Shown: positions 18,881 to 27,230 of the stretch, piece after piece | Position numbering within the stretch: position 1 is the first letter of the stretch | Layout: the number at the start of each line of letters is the position of its first letter | Notes under the pieces: model-generated | What the model was told of the DNA's origin: nothing | Database searches by the model: none | Seen by the model: only the letters and a program-made list of their open reading frames with translations | Assembly: GCF_000740775.1 (NCBI RefSeq) | Contig: NZ_JFGS01000020.1 | Coordinates: 1-64,000, forward strand | Direction of reading: 5' to 3' | DNA length: 64,000 bases | From: Haematobacter missouriensis | GTDB lineage: Bacteria; Pseudomonadota; Alphaproteobacteria; Rhodobacterales; Rhodobacteraceae | Program-made: the position numbers and the translations under genes

Positions 18881-19696
18881 ATGCGGACCATGGCTTTCAA
18901 ATTCTCCTTGTCCTGCCGTCCGACCGTCGCCGTCATCCGCCTGCAGGGCACGATTGCCGCAGGTGGCCGCGGGGGGTTGAGCGATGCGTCCCTTGCCCCG
19001 GTGATCGCGCGTGCTTTCGCGAAGAAGCCGGTTGCGGTGGCGCTTGCCGTGAATTCTCCGGGTGGATCTCCGGTGCAGAGCGCGCTCATCGCCGCGCGCA
19101 TCCGCCGTCTGGCGGAGGAGAAGCAGGTGCCCGTACACGCATTCGTGGAAGATGTTGCTGCTTCGGGGGGCTACTGGCTCGCCACGGCGGGGGATGATAT
19201 CTGGGCCGATGACAGTTCCATGCTCGGATCCATTGGGGTCATCCATGCCTCCTTCGGCTTTGCCGAGTTCATTCATCGCCATGGCATCGAGCGACGGGTG
19301 CTGACGGCGGGTCGCTCAAAGAGCCTTGCCGATCCGTTCCGCAGCCTGACCGAAGCTGACGAGCAGCGGATCCGGGCGTTGCTTGAGCCGATCCACGGGA
19401 ATTTCATCCGTCATGTGGAGATGCGGCGCGGTACGCGGCTGGCCAGCGACATCGACCTGTTTCAGGGCGATGTATGGGTCGGCCAGCAGGCGGTTGCGCT
19501 GGGCCTCGCCGACGGTATCGGACATCTCGTGCCACGCATGAAGGCGCTCTATGGCGACAAGGTCCGCTTTCGCGCGTTCGGGCCGAAACGGTCCCTGCTG
19601 TCGCGACTTGGTATGAATGCGCTGGGCGCGGAAGCACTGGCCGGGCTGGAGGGAGCTGTGGAAGAGCGGGCGCTGTGGGCGAGATACGGATTGTGA
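18881..19696 (+). CDS. S49-family peptidase (SppA/SohB-like)
   Basis: This 271-residue protein belongs to the ClpP/crotonase-fold serine peptidases that degrade signal peptides or membrane protein fragments. The nucleophile Ser lies in VEDVAASGGYWLATAGD, and the region NSPGGSPVQSALIAARIRRL carries the small-residue turn typical of the fold. GSIGVIHASFGFAEFIHRHG and RVLTAGRSKSLADPF, which includes the likely catalytic Lys, complete the pattern. It is a single-domain short form without an obvious signal peptide, unlike long SppA. It is followed at once by a small membrane protein and a short-chain dehydrogenase on the same strand. A second ATG nine bases on is an equally possible start. Confidence 0.9.
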   Translation: MRTMAFKFSLSCRPTVAVIRLQGTIAAGGRGGLSDASLAPVIARAFAKKPVAVALAVNSPGGSPVQSALIAARIRRLAEEKQVPVHAFVEDVAASGGYWLATAGDDIWADDSSMLGSIGVIHASFGFAEFIHRHGIERRVLTAGRSKSLADPFRSLTEADEQRIRALLEPIHGNFIRHVEMRRGTRLASDIDLFQGDVWVGQQAVALGLADGIGHLVPRMKALYGDKVRFRAFGPKRSLLSRLGMNALGAEALAGLEGAVEERALWARYGL

Positions 19697-19697
19697 C

Positions 19698-19883
19698 ATG
19701 CTGCTGAAAATCGCGGTATTCTTTCTGGCGGCGGTCGTTCTGCTCGGCTTTCTCGGCCAGATGCGTTGGTTCCGGCCTACGCGGAAGCAACAGCCGCCGC
19801 AGATATCGAAGCCGCAACGGTGTGGCGACTGCGGCACCTGGCTCATCGGGCGGAAGACCTGTCCCTGCAAGGACAAGGCCTGA
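19698..19883 (+). CDS. Small membrane-anchored zinc-ribbon-like protein
   Basis: This 61-residue protein begins with a hydrophobic helix (MLLKIAVFFLAAVVLLGFLG), continues through a basic, Pro- and Gln-rich linker, and ends with CGDCGTWLIGRKTCPCKDKA, a CxxC plus CxC pair likely to bind zinc. It begins 1 base after the stop of the peptidase gene, so co-translation is likely. I recognise it only as a small uncharacterised protein; a link to the membrane protease upstream is suggested by position alone. Confidence 0.75.
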   Translation: MLLKIAVFFLAAVVLLGFLGQMRWFRPTRKQQPPQISKPQRCGDCGTWLIGRKTCPCKDKA

Positions 19884-19922
19884 CGCGTTCTTCGGCGCAT
19901 CCGAGGGCGGAAGGAAGAAGAC

Positions 19923-20705
19923 ATGGCACCCAAGGCACTGGTTACCGGCGCAGGCAAACGTATCGGGCGCGAGATGGCGCTCTACCTCGGCCAGCGGGGA
20001 TATGAGGTTGCGGTCCATTACTCCGCATCTGCCAATGGGGCGGATGAGGTCGTCCGCCAGATTCGCGACGCGGGTGGGCAGGCCGTGGCACTTCAAGCCG
20101 ACCTGCTGAGCGCTTCGGAGACAGAGAGCCTCGTGCCTCGTGCGGTGGATATGCTGGGCGGTGCGCTGACGCTTCTGGTGAACAATGCGTCGATCTTCGA
20201 ATACGACACACTTGCCTCGGCCACGGGGGAAAGCTGGGACCGGCATATCGGCTCCAATCTTCGTGCGCCGTTCTTTCTGACGCAGGCCTTTGCCGCACAG
20301 GCGCCGCAGGCGGGCAAGGATGACCGGGGTGAGGCGGTTGCGCAGGCGCTCGTCGTCAATATCATAGACCAGCGGGTGGAGAAGCTGACGCCGGAATTCA
20401 TGACCTATACCATCGCCAAGATGGGGCTCTGGGCTTTTACCCGCACGGCGGCACAGGCGCTTGCCCCGACGATCCGGGTCAATGGCATCGCGCCGGGACC
20501 GACGCTTCGGGGCGCGCGTCAGGATGACGAACACTACCGCCGCCAGCGGTCCGCAACGATTCTGGAACGTGGAGCCGATCCCTCGGACATCACCGCTGCT
20601 CTGGGATATCTGATCGAAGCGCGGTCCGTCACGGGGCAGCTTCTGTTCGTTGATGGTGGGCAGCGGCTTGCCTGGCAGACGCCTGACATCCTCGGGACGA
20701 AATAA
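19923..20705 (+). CDS. Short-chain dehydrogenase/reductase, pteridine-reductase-like
   Basis: This 260-residue Rossmann protein has the cofactor motif VTGAGKRIGREMALYL (TGxxxRIG), NNAS in LLVNNASIFEYD, and the catalytic Tyr-Lys pair in MTYTIAKMGLWAFTRTAA; the Arg in GAGKRIG is typical of NADPH-preferring pteridine reductases (PTR1/FolM-like). RVNGIAPGPTLRGARQ near the C-terminus fits the same subgroup. It probably reduces dihydropterins or a related ketone with NADPH. The substrate is not proven by sequence. It precedes uvrC on the same strand but is separated from it by 335 bases. Confidence 0.85.
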   Translation: MAPKALVTGAGKRIGREMALYLGQRGYEVAVHYSASANGADEVVRQIRDAGGQAVALQADLLSASETESLVPRAVDMLGGALTLLVNNASIFEYDTLASATGESWDRHIGSNLRAPFFLTQAFAAQAPQAGKDDRGEAVAQALVVNIIDQRVEKLTPEFMTYTIAKMGLWAFTRTAAQALAPTIRVNGIAPGPTLRGARQDDEHYRRQRSATILERGADPSDITAALGYLIEARSVTGQLLFVDGGQRLAWQTPDILGTK

Positions 20706-21040
20706 CCTTTCGCCACCCTTTGCCCGGCAGCAAGCGGCACCGAGACTTGACTTTTCCCAAGCGGGGGTGGTCCGTCACACGTTGTTCACGATTCATCCGC
20801 ATTTGCTGCCGCTTTGCCTGCGGAAAAAAATTTCACCAGCAAAATCAGAGCGTTGCAATCGTGCCCAAAAAACGGGCAGCTTGACGAAGGGGTAGGAAAA
20901 CAAGGAAAAAGGCTCTCTGCCATGAAGTTGTCTCCAGACTTATCCACAAAAGTCGTGGACTCCTTTTCCCTTGCATACCGAGTGCCCAGATTGCAGCCCA
21001 TGCCGGGAATCGACCCGGTCGCCAAGAGGAGAGCCATTCC
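20706..21040. other. AT-richer spacer upstream of uvrC with one perfect DnaA box
   Basis: This spacer is visibly richer in A and T than its surroundings, with runs such as GGAAAAAAATTTC near 20821. It holds one exact DnaA box, TTATCCACA, at 20940-20948 and a weaker TTGTTCACG near 20785. Two boxes are too few to call an origin. A GAGGAG ribosome site lies just before the GTG of uvrC. No gene is visible. Confidence 0.45.
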
Positions 21041-22912
21041 GTGACCGCCGTCGATCCCAGACCGGACCAGCCCAAAACCGGACATGCGGTGATAGCGGAT
21101 TATCTGCGCACGCTCGACTCATCCCCCGGCGTCTACCGGATGCTGGATGGCGAAGGGCGCGTGCTCTACGTCGGCAAGGCGCGGAACCTGAAGGCGCGGG
21201 TCTCGAATTACGCGCGCCCCTCCGGCCATTCGGGGCGCATCGCGCGGATGATCCGCGAGACGGCCTCCATGATGTTCCTGACCACCCGGACGGAGGTGGA
21301 GGCGCTGCTGCTGGAGCAGAACCTCATCAAGCAACTGAAGCCGCGCTACAACGTGTTGCTGCGCGACGACAAGAGCTTTCCGAACATCCTTCTGTCGCGG
21401 GAGCATCCCTTTCCGCCGATCAAGAAACACCGTGGCCGCAAGGCGGAGAAGGGAGATTACTTCGGACCCTTTGCTTCCGCCGATGCCGTGAACCGGACGA
21501 TCAACCAGTTGCAGAAGGTGTTCCTGCTGCGCACCTGCTCGGATGCGACCTTCTCCAGCAGGACGCGGCCGTGTCTGCTCTATCAGATCAAGCGTTGCTC
21601 CGCCCCCTGCGTGGGCCATGTCTCGGAGGAGGGCTATGCGGGCCTCGTCCACGATGCGAAGGAGTTTCTGGAAGGCCGCACGACCCATGTGCAGTCGGAG
21701 CTCGCCACCGAGATGCAGGCCGCGTCGGAGGCGATGGAATTCGAGCGCGCCGCCGCGCTGCGGGACCGTATCAGGGCGCTGACGCAGGTGCAGTCCTCGC
21801 AGGGGATCAATCCGCGCGGAGTGGCCGAAGCTGACGTGATTTCACTTTACATGGAAGGGGGACAGGCCTGCGTGCAGGTCTTCTTCATCCGCGCGAATCA
21901 GAGCTGGGGCAACCGCGACTACTATCCGCGGACCGGTTCCGGCGCGGAGGCGGGCGAGGTGCTGGAGGCGTTTCTGACGCAGTTCTACGACGACAAGACG
22001 CCGCCGCGCCTCATCCTGCTGTCGCAGGAGATCGACAATGCCGATCTCGTGACGGAGGCGCTTCGGGAGCGCGCGGGCCGCAAAGTGGAGATCAGCGTGC
22101 CGCTCCGCGGTGAAAAGGCGGAGCTGGTTGCCAACGCGCTCCGCAACGCGCGCGAAAGCCTTGCCCGCCGCCTGTCGGAGAGTGCCACACAGAAGCGGCT
22201 CCTGGAGGGGGTGGCGGAGGCCTTCGGGCTGGAGGCCCCGCCCGCGCGGATCGAGGTCTACGACAACTCTCACATTCAGGGCACGAACGCGGTCGGCGGC
22301 ATGATCGTCGCGGGGCCTGAGGGGTTCATCAAGTCGCAGTATCGCAAGTTCAACATCAAGGGCACCGAGATCACGCCCGGCGATGACTTCGGCATGATGA
22401 AGGAGGTGCTGACCCGGCGGTTCCAGCGGCTGCTGAAGGAAGACCCGGAACGGCAGGGAGAGGCATGGCCAGACCTTCTGCTGATCGATGGCGGGGCGGG
22501 GCAGGTCTCGGCCGTGCATGAGATCATGGCCGAACTGGGGGTGGAGGATATTCCGATGGTGGGTGTCGCCAAGGGGATCGACCGGGATGCCGGCAAGGAG
22601 GAGTTCTACCGCACCGGCGCGCCGCCATTTGCACTCCGCCACAATGATCCGGTGCTCTATTTCATCCAGAGACTCCGCGATGAGGCGCACCGATTCGCGA
22701 TCGGCACTCACCGGGCCAAGCGGGCGAAGTCCATGGGCGCCACTCCGCTGGACGAGATACCGGGCGTTGGCGCATCGCGCAAACGCGCGTTGCTTCAGCA
22801 TTTCGGATCCGCCAAGGCGGTGGCCCGGGCCGGTCTGTCCGACCTGAAGGCAGCGCCCGGCATATCAGAGGCCATTGCCCAGACGGTTTACGATTTCTTC
22901 CACAAGGATTGA
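21041..22912 (+). CDS. uvrC: Excinuclease ABC subunit C
   Basis: This 623-residue protein makes the two incisions in nucleotide excision repair once UvrB has verified the lesion. Visible parts are the GIY-YIG nuclease ([20 protein letters not shown] near residue 28), the UVR motif that contacts UvrB ([17 protein letters not shown] near 230), the RNase H-like second nuclease ([20 protein letters not shown] near 405) and paired helix-hairpin-helices at the end ([20 protein letters not shown]). I chose a GTG start with GAGGAG upstream. It precedes pgsA-moaD-moaE, but the broken mrr gene now lies between them. uvrB is about 30 kb away. Confidence 0.97.
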   Translation: MTAVDPRPDQPKTGHAVIADYLRTLDSSPGVYRMLDGEGRVLYVGKARNLKARVSNYARPSGHSGRIARMIRETASMMFLTTRTEVEALLLEQNLIKQLKPRYNVLLRDDKSFPNILLSREHPFPPIKKHRGRKAEKGDYFGPFASADAVNRTINQLQKVFLLRTCSDATFSSRTRPCLLYQIKRCSAPCVGHVSEEGYAGLVHDAKEFLEGRTTHVQSELATEMQAASEAMEFERAAALRDRIRALTQVQSSQGINPRGVAEADVISLYMEGGQACVQVFFIRANQSWGNRDYYPRTGSGAEAGEVLEAFLTQFYDDKTPPRLILLSQEIDNADLVTEALRERAGRKVEISVPLRGEKAELVANALRNARESLARRLSESATQKRLLEGVAEAFGLEAPPARIEVYDNSHIQGTNAVGGMIVAGPEGFIKSQYRKFNIKGTEITPGDDFGMMKEVLTRRFQRLLKEDPERQGEAWPDLLLIDGGAGQVSAVHEIMAELGVEDIPMVGVAKGIDRDAGKEEFYRTGAPPFALRHNDPVLYFIQRLRDEAHRFAIGTHRAKRAKSMGATPLDEIPGVGASRKRALLQHFGSAKAVARAGLSDLKAAPGISEAIAQTVYDFFHKD

Positions 22913-22917
22913 GTTGA

Positions 22918-23438
22918 TCAAATCTCTGCTTCGTCGAAGAAATCCCTGTCCACCGTCCTGATGAGACAGGTAGCCCGCGTTCGCACGCCCACGCCATGGG
23001 TAAGCATGAGATCGGCCAGCCGACGGCCGTTGATCCGGACGACAGGGTGTTGCACCCACCGCAGATAATCCGAGGCATCTCGTGAAAAAACCCGAAGTCG
23101 TGACGAAAACCCCCTTCGTCGCGCCTTCGCCGGTGAGCGATCCGATGAACTTCTGCATGTCCGGCCGACCGACCCGATGATCCTCCGCATAGCGCTTGGC
23201 CTGCACGAATACCGTATCGAGGCCCAGGGCGTCCTCATGGATGATCCCGTCGATCCCGTCATCGGCACCTTGCGCGGTCAGGCGTCCGTTCGCCAAGTCT
23301 CCGCCTCCGAATCCCATCGCACCAAGCAGCTCCAGAATGACACGCTCGAAGCGTCGCGGGGTCATCTGGCGCACCAGGGTCAACAGTTCGTCCCGCACCG
23401 CGGCATTGAGTTGCTGCGATGCAGTTTCGATGGCGTCT
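22918..23438 (-). pseudogene. mrr: Mrr-type restriction endonuclease, C-terminal half, frameshifted
   Basis: This is the catalytic half of a Mrr family type IV restriction enzyme: TPRRFERVILELLGAMGFGG, then GIDGII, TVFVQAKRYA (the D...QxK nuclease core) and RPDMQKFIGSLTGEGA. Near 23085-23090 a run of six A on the plus strand shifts the frame. With one base removed, GVFVTTSGFSRDASDYL and WVQHPVVRINGRRLADLML continue to a stop at 22918. The gene begins abruptly at the edge of a small inverted-repeat element, so its N-terminus has been cut away. The missing half is found beyond the insertion at 23861-24262. Confidence 0.85.
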
Positions 23439-23599
23439 TAACAGGCTGCTGAAGAAGTCCTGAAGTGTCATGCTACGCGCCGGAAATCGGAAAATCCGCT
23501 CGAACCCACGGAAGTATACGGATTTTGGCTGGATTTCGTCAGATGGCGAACGATTTCCACCCCAACACAGGCCAAAAAGCCTTTTCAGCAGCCTGTTTA
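23439..23599. mobile_element. Small inverted-repeat element (MITE-like), copy 1
   Basis: The left end reads TAACAGGCTGCTGAAGAAG and the right end CTTTTCAGCAGCCTGTTTA, which are inverted complements with few differences. The 161-base body encodes no transposase. A second related copy lies at 26275-26441. The termini resemble those of known insertion sequences (I recall similar ends in IS5/IS1182-type elements, not verified). It sits exactly where the mrr gene is cut. Confidence 0.8.
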
Positions 23600-23860
23600 G
23601 GGGTCTGGTCGGTGGCAGGATGTTTTACCGAGGAAGGTGGAACGGGAAGCCACATCAGAACGCTTACGTCGAGCGTTACAACAGGACGGTCCGGCATGAA
23701 TGGCTGGACCTCCCCATCTTTGAAACAATCGATGAGGTGTGGAGATCGCAGCCGACTGGCTACGGAACAATGAGCGCCCCAACACAGACATTGGCGGCAT
23801 TACGCCGCCCAGAAACTGAAGATGGCGGCCAGAAGTCTAATTCTGCGCCCCGTTTAAAAG
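23600..23860 (+). pseudogene. IS3-family transposase (OrfB) C-terminal remnant
   Basis: The frame GKPHQNAYVERYNRTVRHEW followed by LDLPIFETIDEV is the end of the rve integrase core of IS3-family OrfB, including the catalytic Glu region (VERYNR). A frameshift follows near 23740; the other frame reads ADWLRNNERPNTDIGGITPP, the usual C-terminus. Only about 85 residues remain and no start or left end is present. Together with the inverted-repeat element it forms the insertion that splits mrr. Confidence 0.85.
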
Positions 23861-24262
23861 ATGAAGATCGCCGGTCGCGTGGCAAGGAAAATGCCTGTTC
23901 TTGAGCCGCGTCCCCCATGCGCGAGATTTCCAGCCATTGAACGTAGGCGGATATCGCTCCAGCATTCTGACGTCGATCTTGTCTGCTTTGGAAGCCAGAA
24001 ATGCCTTCCCTCGGCTGTGATCTGAAGGTTGCCTCACCCGACCGACCTGAAAGCCCGGCTTTGGCGAGATAGGTCCCCGCCCGGTGGATGCGATTGTGCA
24101 GGACTGCCGGTTTCCCGCTGGGGGGAAGGGCATCGGCATCTTCATCGCTGATATGCAGCTGCGGCTGAAGGGCGTCAACACGCCCACCTACGCGCCTCGA
24201 TCGTACGTTTTCAAGCAAGTGAGGAAAGGAAGCACGAAGGTCTGAAAGTTCGGAAGCGACAT
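23861..24262 (-). pseudogene. mrr: Mrr-type restriction endonuclease, N-terminal half, frameshifted
   Basis: From an ATG at 24262 the frame reads MSLPNFQTFVLPFLTCLKTY then hits a TAG. A second frame carries RVDALQPQLHISDEDADALP and GKPAVLHNRIHRAGTYLAKAG, and the first frame returns with SRGKAFLASKADKIDVRMLE. Together these match the winged-helix N-terminal domain of Mrr proteins. The piece is 134 codons and the other half 173, and the sum is close to the roughly 300 residues usual for Mrr. Two compensating indels plus the insertion make it a clear pseudogene. Confidence 0.8.
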
Positions 24263-24391
24263 GATACGCTGAAGCGGAAGCTTGGTATTCGGTAGACCGG
24301 CCCCGACCTCCGCCGCAAGAAGCGGGCTCTCCCCTTTCAACCCCCGGTCCGACGGGCTAGGTATGTCGCCGAGACAAGAGGGACGCCGCGC

Positions 24392-25057
24392 ATGAAGTGG
24401 AACATTCCGAACATCCTCACCGTGTTCCGGCTGATCGCGGCACCGGGGGTGCCGGTGATGTTCCTTTACTTTGCCCGCCCTTGGGCCGATTGGTTCGCGC
24501 TGGCGCTCTTCATCGGTGCCGCAGTGACCGACTGGATCGATGGCTACCTCGCCCGCGCCTGGGGGCAGGAAAGTCATTTCGGCGCAGCGATGGACCCGAT
24601 CGCCGACAAGGCCATGGTGGTGATCGCTTTGCTCGTGATCACCGGCTATTCCGGCATGAACCCATGGCTCATCCTCCCGGCGACCGTGATCCTGTTTCGG
24701 GAGGTGTTCGTCTCCGGACTGCGGGAGTATCTGGGAGACCGTTCGCGGCTCCTGAAGGTGACCCGGCTCGCCAAGTGGAAGACGACGGCCCAGATGGTCG
24801 CGATCGCAGTGCTGTTTCTGGGCACCGGCCTCGATTATCTGAACGGCATTCACCTGCGCGGCATGACGGCGGAGGCCTATGCCCGCGCGGTGGAACTGGG
24901 AACGGCAGATCCGGTCCGCACCTGCTTTGCCAGCGGCTGCGCCGGGGCGGCGACGGTTCTGGGGCTGGGGCTGATCTGGATCGCGGCCGGCCTTACCATC
25001 GTCACTGGTCTTGAATATTTCAGAAAGGCGCTGCCCTATCTGAAGGAGCCGAAATGA
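24392..25057 (+). CDS. pgsA: CDP-diacylglycerol-glycerol-3-phosphate 3-phosphatidyltransferase
   Basis: This 221-residue membrane enzyme makes phosphatidylglycerophosphate, the first step toward phosphatidylglycerol and cardiolipin. The CDP-alcohol phosphatidyltransferase signature is complete: DWIDGYLARAWGQESHFGAA followed by MDPIADKAMV, giving D-G-x2-A-R-x8-G-x3-D-x3-D. Several hydrophobic helices follow. It overlaps moaD by 4 bases, so the three genes form one translational unit. Confidence 0.95.
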   Translation: MKWNIPNILTVFRLIAAPGVPVMFLYFARPWADWFALALFIGAAVTDWIDGYLARAWGQESHFGAAMDPIADKAMVVIALLVITGYSGMNPWLILPATVILFREVFVSGLREYLGDRSRLLKVTRLAKWKTTAQMVAIAVLFLGTGLDYLNGIHLRGMTAEAYARAVELGTADPVRTCFASGCAGAATVLGLGLIWIAAGLTIVTGLEYFRKALPYLKEPK

Positions 25058-25302
25058 TCGATATTCTCTATTTCGCCTGGGTGCGGGAGCGGATCGGCCT
25101 GCCGAAGGAGCGGCTGGAGACGACGGCGCCCGACGTGACCGCTCTGGTTGAGGAGCTGAAGGCCCGGGAGCCGCGCTATGCCGCCGCCTTCGCCGATACG
25201 CGCGCGCTGCGTGTTGCGCTGGATCAGGAACTTGCCGACTTCGACGCCCCTCTGGCCGGGGTGAGGGAGGTCGCATTCTTCCCGCCGATGACGGGGGGCT
25301 GA
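25054..25302 (+). CDS. moaD: Molybdopterin synthase small subunit
   Basis: This 82-residue ubiquitin-fold protein ends in FFPPMTGG. The C-terminal Gly-Gly is adenylated and thiocarboxylated to donate sulfur to molybdopterin precursor. IDILYFAWVRERIGLPKE is the usual start. It overlaps pgsA and is followed three bases later by moaE, its catalytic partner. Confidence 0.95.
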   Translation: MIDILYFAWVRERIGLPKERLETTAPDVTALVEELKAREPRYAAAFADTRALRVALDQELADFDAPLAGVREVAFFPPMTGG

Positions 25303-25305
25303 GGC

Positions 25306-25752
25306 ATGGACATCCGCGTCCAGAGCGAGGCCTTCGCACCGGGGCAGGAGCTTGATGCCTTTACCCGCCGTGCCTCTGCGGCCGGGGCGGTCGTCAGCTT
25401 CACCGGTGTGGTGCGCGACGTGGCGGGCGGCCTCGTCGCCATGGAGATCGAACATTACCCCGGCATGACCGAGCGCGCCATCGCGGGGATGGTGGAGGAG
25501 GCGATGCGGCGCTTTGCGCTCCTGGATGCACTGGTGATCCACCGATACGGACGGCTTGCGCCCGGGGACCAGATCATGATGGTCGCCACGGCCTCCGCTC
25601 ACCGTGGAGCGGCCTTTTCCGCAGCGGAGTTCCTGATGGACTGGCTCAAATCGCGCGCCCCCTTCTGGAAGAAAGAGCTGACGACTGGTGCAGCCGGCTG
25701 GGTCGCCCCGCGGCAGGAGGATGAAGACCAGCTTGACCGCTGGCAGGACTGA
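25306..25752 (+). CDS. moaE: Molybdopterin synthase catalytic subunit
   Basis: This 148-residue protein forms the heterotetrameric synthase with MoaD and converts cyclic pyranopterin monophosphate to molybdopterin. Key segments are FTGVVRDVAGG, MEIEHYPGMTE, IHRYGRLAPGDQIMMVATAS and FLMDWLKSRAPFWKKE, which hold the conserved Arg, His and Lys residues. It ends the pgsA-moaD-moaE unit. A 7-bp tandem array starts eight bases after its stop. Confidence 0.95.
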   Translation: MDIRVQSEAFAPGQELDAFTRRASAAGAVVSFTGVVRDVAGGLVAMEIEHYPGMTERAIAGMVEEAMRRFALLDALVIHRYGRLAPGDQIMMVATASAHRGAAFSAAEFLMDWLKSRAPFWKKELTTGAAGWVAPRQEDEDQLDRWQD

Positions 25753-25760
25753 TCGCAACG

Positions 25761-25816
25761 CTCGTGGCTCGTGGCTCGTGGCTCGTGGCTCGTGGCTCGT
25801 GGCTCGTGGCTCGTGG
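25761..25816. repeat. Perfect tandem array, 8 copies of a 7-bp unit
   Basis: The unit CTCGTGG occurs eight times in a row (56 bases) and then breaks off in CTCACGTG. It starts 8 bases after the moaE stop. It has no spacers and no associated gene. Confidence 0.97.
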
Positions 25817-26853
25817 CTCACGTGAAAAATGGGAGATGCAGCGGTGGAGCATCATCGTGCTGATGACGCCTCCTGACATTGCGGAAGCGAACGGAAATTC
25901 TCAGCAAACCCTCCTGACCGGGATCACGCGAGTTCTGCCCAAGTTATGAGAAATCCCGCGGCGGAGAGGGATAAAATCTAGAATTTATTGCAATGGGTTA
26001 TTCCGCATCTCCACCGGCAAGGGCATGCGCAGCGGAGCCGGTATGCAGGGCGCAGGAGCGAATCGCGTAGCCTCTACACGCCTTACGCCTTTCAAGCGCT
26101 GCTGTAGTTTAAAATTTGGTGGGTGAAAGTATCAAGTTTCTGACGTGTTTCATACGTCGAACAAGTCGTGCTGTGCTTACCGCGGGTGCTTGTCGCTGCG
26201 GTGCCAGATACGTTTGCGCTCGATGAGCGGAAGCGCCGCGCCGCTGCGTTGTCATGGCCCTCACCTTATCACATTAACAGGCTGCTGAAAAAGTCCTGGA
26301 GCGTCATGCCTATATGAGCCCGAAAGCGGAAAATCGGCCCGGGAACGCCCGGAAGTATATAGATTTCCGGCTAGCTTTCGTCAGTTTGCGAGGGATCTCC
26401 GTTCCAACACGGGCCGGAAAGTCTTTTTCAGCGGCCTGTTCAGGGTTCAGGATTGTGAAACTGGGATGAAAGCCGCCCGGTTCACGCCGGTGGCTGTGAC
26501 CCTGGGCGGATCAACACGACTTGCTTCGGCCTTTGTCGCCATCGCGCCAAGTGCAGCGTTGGCGGCACCACGTCGGTCATTTAGATAGACCCAGCACCAT
26601 GTGGGGGAGCAGAGACCCATCACAACGGCAAGATGCTTCCGCGTGGTCTGCCGACAGATGTACGCGAGACCGTGGACGGCTCCGCGATACTATCAGGAAC
26701 GGGACCGGCTCAGAAAGCCTGCAAAACCCAGCTATTGTCATACCGCTCACAAGGCTGGCGCAGGAAGCCCGCAAAGCCCGACCCTCTGCTCGCATTATGC
26801 GGCAACTGGCGCCACCTTTCGCGGGCGAAGCATGGACGGCTTGGCCGGCGCGT
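25817..26853. other. Long gene-poor region holding a second small element
   Basis: No credible gene is visible in about 1 kb. Apart from the inverted-repeat element at 26275-26441 I see only short accidental frames. The base composition is less GC-rich near 25930-26180, and the stretch from 26460 to 26850 may be degraded mobile DNA, but I cannot match it to a family. Confidence 0.5.
26275..26441. mobile_element. Small inverted-repeat element (MITE-like), copy 2
   Basis: It opens TAACAGGCTGCTGAAAAAGT and closes with CTTTTTCAGCGGCCTGTTC, an imperfect inverted match. Internal blocks such as GGAAGTATA, CTTTCGTCAG and CCAACACGGGCC parallel those of copy 1 at 23439-23599 over the whole length. It encodes nothing and is the second member of the family in the window. 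Confidence 0.8.
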
Positions 26854-27171
26854 TCAGTGCTCGCCCAGCCGATGCCGGAGGCGTTCGTTTTCCTCCCGCG
26901 CCTGCCGCACGGCGTCCATTGCCGCCATCAGTTCGGTTTCCCGGCCCTCGCTCTCGTGGCGCATCTCCTCCTCCCGCGCGGAGAGATGGGCGAGGGCCGC
27001 GTCCCGCGTCTCCTCCGCATCGTGGAGCGATTGCGCCATCCTTTCCAGTTCGTCCAGATCCGCCTGCGACACGCGCGTCAGCCGATGGACGAGCCAGTGC
27101 GCGAGCCAGCCCAGCAAAAAGGCGATGAACAGCGCAATGGCCGTGGCGATGATGAATTCGGTGCGGTTCAT
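26854..27171 (-). CDS. Small membrane-anchored coiled-coil protein
   Basis: This 105-residue protein has one N-terminal membrane helix (IIATAIALFIAFLLGWLAHW) and then a long, charged heptad-like coiled coil ending ENERLRHRLGEH. It lies 59 bases downstream of the OmpA-family gene on the same strand, and the two may form an envelope pair. The family is not one I can name. The coiled coil would face the cytoplasm or periplasm depending on topology; the positive residues after the helix favour the cytoplasm. Confidence 0.75.
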   Translation of the reverse strand: MNRTEFIIATAIALFIAFLLGWLAHWLVHRLTRVSQADLDELERMAQSLHDAEETRDAALAHLSAREEEMRHESEGRETELMAAMDAVRQAREENERLRHRLGEH

Positions 27172-27230
27172 GGTCTTGGCCGTCGCTGGGTTCTGGTTGC
27201 CGGGAGGACCGCCTGCTGAGGCGGGGCGGT

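Noticed and set aside
20706-21040. Chromosomal replication origin
   Set aside because: Only one exact DnaA box is present and no dnaA, parAB, gidA or hemE gene is adjacent.
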